Shown: positions 53,201 through 62,200 of the stretch, in pieces
Layout of the letters: the number at the start of each line of letters is the position of its first letter
Position numbering within the stretch: position 1 is the stretch's first letter
DNA from: Coccinella septempunctata
Taxonomy: Eukaryota > Arthropoda > Insecta > Coleoptera > Coccinellidae
Direction of reading: 5' to 3'
DNA length: 64,000 bases
Assembly (NCBI RefSeq): GCF_907165205.1
Contig: NC_058196.1
Coordinates: forward strand, 29,678,501 to 29,742,500
Program-made: the position numbers and the translations under genes
Notes under the pieces: model-generated
Told to the model about the DNA's origin: nothing
The model's input: the letters and a program-made list of their open reading frames with translations, nothing else
Databases searched by the model: none

Positions 53201-56200
53201 TGCAAAAATAGAGTTTGAAAATTAATCGATATATCTATATTTCTTGAAAAAAAATTGCAGAGATAAACGAAGGCCATTCAAAGTCTAAATTGTGATACAA
53301 AACCTTGCAGAATTTTGCATGTTTTTCTTGAGCAATCAACTGTTGTATATAGATAATGTTTTAATTAGCATAGATGAATTATTTTCTGCTCTACATGATT
53401 GATCGTTAGATGAAGCAATATTTTGTTACTTTTTCTATAGGTTCACATTCTGGTCGATTGAAAATAGAAATATTCTTTTACATTTATGAAAAATGTTCGG
53501 AATATAACTCATTCCTACATCTCAACTGAAAAATTTAAAAAAATTGGATTGAAAAACCCATTAATCTAAGGAAAAACCTCAATAAATAAAACTAAAGGCA
53601 AAATTTCAGATTTTCTGTACAACCCATTAACTCGAGAATCATATGAAAACATTCTCAATGAACAAAAGAGCGTTTTTTCATAAGACAATGTTCCTGAAAA
53701 ATTATGCGAGATTTCATTCCCGTTTATTCATCTGTGTTCCAGTGAAATAAAAATTTCTGGCATTCTTTTCAGGTACTGCATTAAGAAGAACAAACATGGA
53801 GGATATATTGATGGTTTCCCTTCGATGCAGCTCAGCAGCATCGCTCTGGGTGGAGTATTTCACTTCCTACTTCCAGCAAATTGGAAAACAGACGAATCGT
53901 AAATCGTTCAAGTGAGTAGCTGATTTATGCCATGATTTATTTACTCTCCAAAGAGATTCTTCCCCTTCGGTGGATCACTCTTCGATAAAAACGGTAAAAT
54001 AAAACGAAAGTCGATTTGTTTTTTTTTTGTGGGAAACGAAAAAGAGGATAAACTCGCTCATTGATGGTAAAAGAACTGTAAAGGGCTTATTTTCAACCCT
54101 CTCTAAGCTTATAATACTCGAGGATTGCGTTTAATATATTCACACACTATCAAACAGTATTTCTTTGGTAGAAGCTGATTGTTATGAGATAAATTCCATT
54201 GCAGAATCCAACATCTGGCTGTCGAGGACTTCATAGAGGCTAAAGTGGATGCAAATCTCCTATTAGAAAAAAGCTCATGCGTGAAACTGCAGTTGGTAGT
54301 CCTCTGTCCTGGATTGTTGGACTATATATCTGAACACCCTGAAAACACCGCGTTTGGGAAACTTTTTCTTCCCGATAGGACCCTGGCTCTCCTTTTGGGA
54401 GTTTCCGACGATGATATCACAGAAGTACACAGAAAAGGTACGCAAACGCAGCCCTGGGGGATCCCAGAAATATCTAATAAGATTAAATTTACTCTTTCAG
54501 CCCTTCCCACTTACTTCAAATGGCAAAGGATGACAGTTGGACAAGACCAAGACGAAAATTTCACCAAAGAATTCATCGGCCACGCCATGTCAATTCTGGC
54601 GAGAGTCTGGAAGCAACAAAGCTCAGTGGCTGCTCAGGAAAAGTCTTGTTTTTCAGTATCCCCAAAGAAAATCCGACAGGTAATGAAGATTTCTCGAAAA
54701 ATCTGTAGTAGCTTCATAATTTCCTTTCTTTCTAGGGACAAAACAGTGTGTTCATCCTTCTGGCTTACCCTCTCCAAAAAGAGGACTCGATCAAGATTTC
54801 AGTCGAGAAAAACAACGAAATGATCGAGGTGAAAAACGTGAAGAGGAGGAATCCCTACACGATCAAAATATCTGTACCTGATAGTTTTACGGAAGTGACG
54901 GCGATCATAAATATAATTGTGGAGAAAAACGGTAGCATCATTGGGAGCAGACCGATCAAGTGCGAGAGCAGGCTGAGGGAACTGGAGCAGATCCTCAGGC
55001 TGTCGAATCATCCAGTAGAATTCATGTGCCAGGTTAGTGAAGTCTGCATACTTCTCAACAATGGGGGATTCTTCTCAATTTGGGTTATCAGTGCATATGC
55101 GAGTTTAAACTGAATAATTATGAGTTTCATTCATGATTTTTTCAAATTCACCGCGGAAACTATTCGAAATCATCCTTCAAATATGAGGTTTTAAAATTTA
55201 AATCGCTTTGTGCGGAGTTTACGATTTGGCAACAGCGCATACAAGACAATGAAAATGTTTATAAAATAACAGCTGTTGATCTACATGCGCGTACTTACTG
55301 GCGAGCTTCAACTGCAACCGGCCATAAAAATCCCATAAAATTTTACGACCTTCTTCCCCGTTCGTCGCAGACTTCATAGACAGCCATCTTTGTCTATCTC
55401 ATCAAGATAATGTATTTGTTGTCCTTTATTATCAAGGCATATTTCAGTGGATGTTGCCAGCTTGTACAATTCTCACAAAACGCTTTGAACTTTAAATACC
55501 CATTTTTATTTTTCATTTTTAAGTGCTTGAAATAATTTTTTTGGGTAACGGTTGAAATGGTTACCTATTTCAAAATGTGACGTTTCAAAAATATTTCATA
55601 AAAAATACATTATTTTCGTCAGGAGTATTCCCTTTTCTCGCATTTTCGTGCGTTTACTCATAAACCAGACTTCTTTCTGAAGATTGGCTCGAAACTTGCC
55701 TTGAGTTTGTTAAAACAACAACCAAAAAGATTGGTAATCGAAATAAAAAGATTCGTTGCAACAACATTTATTAGTTGGATAAGAGAGTTGTTTTCACCGA
55801 ACATTAACTCTGCCCTTTGATGTTAGTTTGGAAGGATATAATAGCACTCTACACTAACGCTTATTTGAACTACCTACAATACCTACTGGACATTTAAACT
55901 AACGCGCATAAGAATTATCGGTTAATTCAACTACCACTCATCAGAACTATTCATTATAACTAATGGATAAACTGATCTATCGCCTTTCAAAATCTATCTT
56001 TTATATTGATCAAATCCAAAAAGTGATCTGAATCTCGAAAAGCATTCCATATAACAGTATTTTACGGGGTGACAATTTATAAACTTGCCAGGCCAATTAT
56101 GTCACGACAAGGATGTTTTCAGAGAAAATGCCAGAACAGGTCAATTTTTATTCGGAGGGGGACATATTTTGAGCAGAATTGTAAGGTGAAATCTCCTCAA

Positions 56201-59200
56201 CCCTAGGTGTAGGGGCTGTCACCCCTAAATTCTCAATAGGGAATAGGGGGTGAGATTTACCTTAATTGAAAGATCACTTGTACCTCTACATGAATACTAT
56301 GTTTTGCAAATTTTTATTGATTCCTTGAAGTAGTTACAGGAGATGACAATTTGAAAACTTGCCAGGCCAATTTATGTCTCGACAAAGATGTTTTCAAAGA
56401 AAAAGCCGAAACAGGTCAAATTTTAAAGGGAGGGGACATATTTTGAGCAAAATTGTAAGCCGAAATCTCCTCAAACCTAAGTGTAGGGGCTATCACCCAT
56501 AAATTCTTCATAGGGAATAGAGGGTGAGCTAAACCTCAATTGGAAGACAATATATCCCCCTACATAATACTATTGTCTTCCAATTGAGGTATACCTCACC
56601 CTCTATTTCCTATTAAGGATTTAGGAGTGACAACCCCTACACCTAAGATTGCATGAGGAGATTTTGGCTCACAATTCTGCCAGAAACATGTTTCCCTTCG
56701 ACTAAAAATTGACCTGTTCCAGCATTTTCTCTGGAAACATCCTTGTCGAGGCATAATTGGCCTGGCAAGTTTTCAGATTGTCAGCCCCTGTAACTACTTC
56801 AAGGACTCAATAAAAATTTGCAAACCATAGTATTCATGTAGAGGGTCAAGTGATTTTTCAATTGAGGTATAGCTCACCCCCTATTCCCTATTGAGAATTT
56901 AGGGCTGATAGCTCCTACGCCTAGGGTTGAGGAGATTTCGGCTTTCAATTCTGCTCAAATATGTTCCCCTCTGAAAAGAAAATTGACCTGTTCTGGCATT
57001 TTCTCTGGAAACATCCTTGACGCGACATAATTGGCCTGGCAAGTTTCAAATTGTTACACTGTATCAAAATAAAAAATAATCTGATCAAAATAAAAAATAA
57101 TCTGAAGGTGAGGGGTACTAATTGACATCCATGACTTCCTGATGGCGTTGTAATTCATCCACGACTAACCTAGATAAAAAACCAATGAAATATCCATCGA
57201 AACAGCTTTGAGGGTGACAAAACCGTATCAGAGCCCCCGTTCATCTGAAGAAAAACATTCTGTTGCGAGAATGTTCGCCGCTGGATTACCTACAGGAAAT
57301 TTACATAAAAGCCTCGGCTATTCGGCGGGCTTTCAGAGGGAACATCAAAGTATACTCGATCGAGGCGAGAAATTGCGAGCTTCCAGATTCAAGTTCACAC
57401 TTGATCGGTCGTATAGAGCCTGTTATCAAATATAATACTGCTCTCTGAGTGGTCACTATGACGACGGAATAGCTCGATATTCTGTGGAAAACTATACGAA
57501 ACCGTTGCTCTAAAACTTGGTCCTTCGGGGCGCGACAGAATCCTTGTTCGCAGAGGCTACAGAAAGGTTGATACACCTGCTGGGTCGCCTTAACAGAACG
57601 GTTATTTTTATAAAACGTACCGCGATGCATTCCGGTCCAAATCATGATAGCGACTAAAAACTACAGACCCTAAGGAACACAAAGGGCCCTTCCCCCACTA
57701 CAGCCCAAGCAATGTCCTTCGAAACTCGTCAAGCTGTAGAATAACCTTTTTGGGGCATGTGAACAATCCAATGATACATCATCAATGAAATATTTCATTA
57801 TATTCGACTAGATTGTTAATTATTCTCTACAAATGAACAGTTAGAATCATGCACCCTCAACATTTTTATAGTCCGTATACATAAATCGTGGAAAAACTCA
57901 GTGGGACTTGGCAGAATCTGGAGAGATAATTTTGGACAATAATTTCTAATCACCTGCTCTCGGATTCTGAACTGAATAGGAAATTATCGAACGGCTTGTC
58001 TTGTTAATGGATTTCAGAGATGATCGAAAAGTTATTTCCTTCAGTTCCGCCTTTACAAAACTACACAGCGCTAGGATTCAACGCCTTGCACTGACAATTA
58101 TAAAACGTTCAAAATGTCGTGTTTACCCAAGGAAGGAAACGAACTCCTACAGAATTGTTATTGAAGTTTTCAGTTAGAGGCTTTACTCTGTTATTTGCTA
58201 TAAATGTATTGGGTTTTTTCCCTACGAAATTTAACGAAGGGTTTTTTCAGACTCTTGGTTTCACACCAGCTGATAGGGAAAATCTGGACAATTGGCTTGT
58301 CCACAACTTCCAAAAGAACCTTCCTCCACATTTTAGTCTGCTGGCGAGTCATTCAACCCCATTTGCTGCAGCTGTACAAGCTCACAAACACAGTAAGTAC
58401 ACACCTATCCAATCTGAGTCCAAGAGAAATTTTACAGATTGTAGATTTGCCTCTAAGGTATCGCGACCTTAAACTAAGCCTCACTACAGGGTGGTCCAGA
58501 TCGTAACCAAGAAATTTTAACCACGTATTCTACATCAAAAATAAGCCCTAGTTTGTCATATAAACATATGTCGAGAAATGTTTCCTGTCCGAGATACGGG
58601 GTGTTAAAATTATAGAAAAAAAAATGTTTTTTATTAATAACTCTCACACTGCTTGAAATATTTTTACGAAATTTGAGAAATAGGTTTTGAGCGTCAACGA
58701 GCACTTTTTGCATAATATAATTTCTTTTTATTCTACCAGTGGCGTCCGTACTGCAGCGAGACTGAATATTTTCAGATAAAAAAATGATACGCCACTGGTT
58801 TTTCCGACAATAAAAATTACTATTTAAATCCTTATTTAATTTAGAGCAAATTCGGTTTCTTGACTTTTTGCTGTACGAGGCAACGTTTCCGGTTAAAAAA
58901 AGAAAACAGATTCTCATGCATGAAGAAATCGCCAAAATTTTATATGGTAGGTACATAATAATAATAATAAGACTATTTTTGCTATATCAAATTTTGGCAA
59001 TTTCTTCATGCATGAGAATGTGTTTTATTTTTTTAACCGGAAACGGTGCCTCGTACAGCAAAAAGTCAAGAGACCGAATTTGCTCCAACTTAAATAAGGA
59101 TTTAAATAGTAATTTTTATTGTCGGAAAAACCAGTGGCGTATCATTTTTATCTGAATATATTCAGTCTCGCTGCAGTACGGACGCCACTGTAAGAATTAA

Positions 59201-62200
59201 AAAAAAATGATATTATGCAAAAAGTGCTCCTTGATGCTCAAAACTTATGTCTCGAATTTCATAAAAATAGAGTTATTAATAAAAAACATTTTTTTTTCTA
59301 TAATTTTAACACGCCGTATCTCGGAGAGGAAACATTTCTCGACAAATGTTTATATGACAAACTAGGGCTAATTTTTGATGTAGAAAACGTGGTTAAAATT
59401 TCTTGGTTACGATCTGGACCACGCTGTATAACGGCCGATAAGCTTCTGGACGACTCCAGAACTTACTGGAAGAAGGCAGGGGCGTACTAGGTCGGTTTCA
59501 ACCATTGGATTCAACATAAAATTCGAACTTGATCTTTTTTTCAATTGCAACTTGTATTCTGAACATAACCATCTGCAATTTTGATAGAATACATGTTCAA
59601 AGACTCCACATAACGATGTTTCAAGAACATAACACTGTCAAGGCAATACAAACCTGGAAATTAACGAATGAATCTGCTGAAAATTGCATGGATGTAAACG
59701 TAATAAATTGCTTTGAAGCCTCCTACGTCCACTCGGGTGCAGTTCTGCCTCTAAACTGTAATTTGAAATTTTCGATGCGACAAAATAATCAGGCAACTTC
59801 GTGGGTGTCACTGCAACAATGCAAAATTCAATCTGCGCTGCGAACAACGGTGATCAAATTAAAGTTGTTTCAGCGGTTGCTTTTAGTTCGTTCGAAACAA
59901 GTTAGTCCATTCGTTTTGAATTACACAGGGAAAACTGTGCGATAGATCGGAAACAAAGAGTCGAAAATTTCATGTTTCAGACCGGGTTCGAACTGGCGCT
60001 AAGGAAATGTCGAAGTTTTCCGATTTACAATCACGTCTCATACTATATATTTCGAAATCCGTATTCTGATATCTTTGGAATCAAAGTCACCTCATAGGGT
60101 TCCCACAGGGGTCGTTATTTGGTCCTTCCAGTTCTGAATTCATGGTTTCCTTTTGTCTCAACCCAAATTTTTCCAGGTTATGAAGAATACCCCACCCTAC
60201 TCCACTTCTCGGCCAAGTTTGGCCTGGAAAAGTTGGCGCTTCAACTCCTGGATTGTCCTGGAGCGGACGTAGCGTGCGAAATCAAGAACATCTACGACTT
60301 TACCCCTGCGGAAATCGCTGAGCAAAACAACCACTGCGAGTTAGCCGCCTCTCTGAGAAACTATGTGGTAGGATAATATAAAACTGAAAAATTAAGACTT
60401 TTGGTTAACCCCGTTTTACTTGCAGAATATGAACGAGTTCTCCAATATGTACGCGAAGCTGAAGGCCATTTCTGCTCACCATCATGACGACCATCACAAC
60501 GCAGGTAAGGGTTTGATCTAAAATGATTGTGGAACTCTTTGAACCGTTGGTTTTTCAGAAGTAGAGTACCTTGTGCCAAAAAACCATGAGGATTTCTACA
60601 AGCTTTGTCCAGCACCAAGACCAGTGAATTCAAAACTGTCATCTCCACCTAATTCACCAAGCACCAGTAGTACAAGCGATCTTATGAGCTCAAGTGGATA
60701 CACTCCGATGCATACACCGACTATAAGAGGTAAGAAAGCCATTTGGCTTAATCTCTTGTTCATTTTCTCCTTATAATTCAGTGGACAACAGCTAAGGAAG
60801 ATTGAACACGCCAAAAAAACGTAATTCTTATTTGCAGTGCACGATCACCAGACTGGTGAAGAAGTCAAGTCGTCAACCCACGTAAACACCCTGCCAAAAA
60901 CCAATTCTTCGAAATCGAAAAAACACCAAAACGACAAAGACTGTCCTGTCATCACCAAGCAGGCATCGTTGCCGAACAATTTCGAAGTGCACGAGGATAA
61001 AGTACAAAAGGAACTATTAGAGATCATAAACGATTTCAAGAACAACGTACACTCTATATCGCAGGTTGAGAAGCTGGTTGAAGAATGGAAGAACAGAAAC
61101 GACGTGCAAAAGTCCTTCAAGGAGAAGCAGGAGCAACTGAAGGAAATGAGGTTAAGGTGAGACTTTGTGACATATAGAATTTGACATATGATGTGTCAAA
61201 CTGCTAATGCACAATATTTCATATAATAATGAACTTCTACGTTTTCAGGTATGAGAAAATCCAGCATGAAATGAAGGTTGCTCTGAAGAAACCCAGCCCT
61301 TTCGATAGGATCAAGAAGATCTTCTCCAGAAACAAATCTCGTGAAGATAGCGAGCAGCACGTCGTATCCAAACCAACGATCACGTCTTCTACCAGCAATT
61401 TGAACATATCCAACGGACAATCGCAAAGGCCGGTTAGCAGTCTGAGCACTTCAAGCTCGTCCTCCTCCGGCAGAATGAGCACCATCAGCGGTTGCAGTCT
61501 GGGAGACAGCGGTACTCATTCGGACAACGAGGAGAGAAAGGTGAGAACATCGATCGCTTCAGTCAAAAAACTAGTAGTTCTAATATCGGTTAGTTACAAT
61601 GAGCCATAGTTCTAACGACTAGTAGTTCCAACGACCGTTAGTCCTAATGGGTGGAAGCTAAAATGTAAGGTAGTGCAAATGAACGGTAGTTCAATTATCC
61701 TTTTTTTTCAGAATATAATGAGAGTGCACAGTGACGATGACTTCAGAAACGAATTGAACAGAGCTGTTATGAATTTACACTACACTCCCCTACCCGCGCC
61801 GAAGCCTATCAAATGTGTCAATACACATAAATCGAAATTAACCACAACCATCGAGGTGAGTTTCCGCTTTTTGAATTATTTCTCTGATTCGAGGTGCGTG
61901 TTTGAAAATATTTCGTTGGTAGTAAAATTTGAAAAGCATTTACAGCCTATTAGCTAACGTTCGATGAAATTTCATAACAACGGCATGTGGCCCCTATAAA
62001 CGGGTCGACAAAAATAAATTATAATTCCATTTTTGTTACAGGAGACGATGTCCAGTCAACCAAAGAGCGAGGGAACGACGAATGATCAATATTACATTCA
62101 GTTTCCGCCTTCCGGTTTACCAGTGGCAGGTCAGTATATAATATTTTCATCTATTTATAAACGCTTCCAATTTGGACGGGGTCAGAAATTTATCTTCATA

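Noticed and set aside
57301..57645. 114-codon minus frame in stumps intron 5
   Set aside because: Overlaps other frames on the opposite strand and shows no family resemblance.
59529..59945. 138-codon plus frame between stumps exons 6 and 7
   Set aside because: No splice sites in phase with the flanking exons and no recognisable domain; it lies within the intron.
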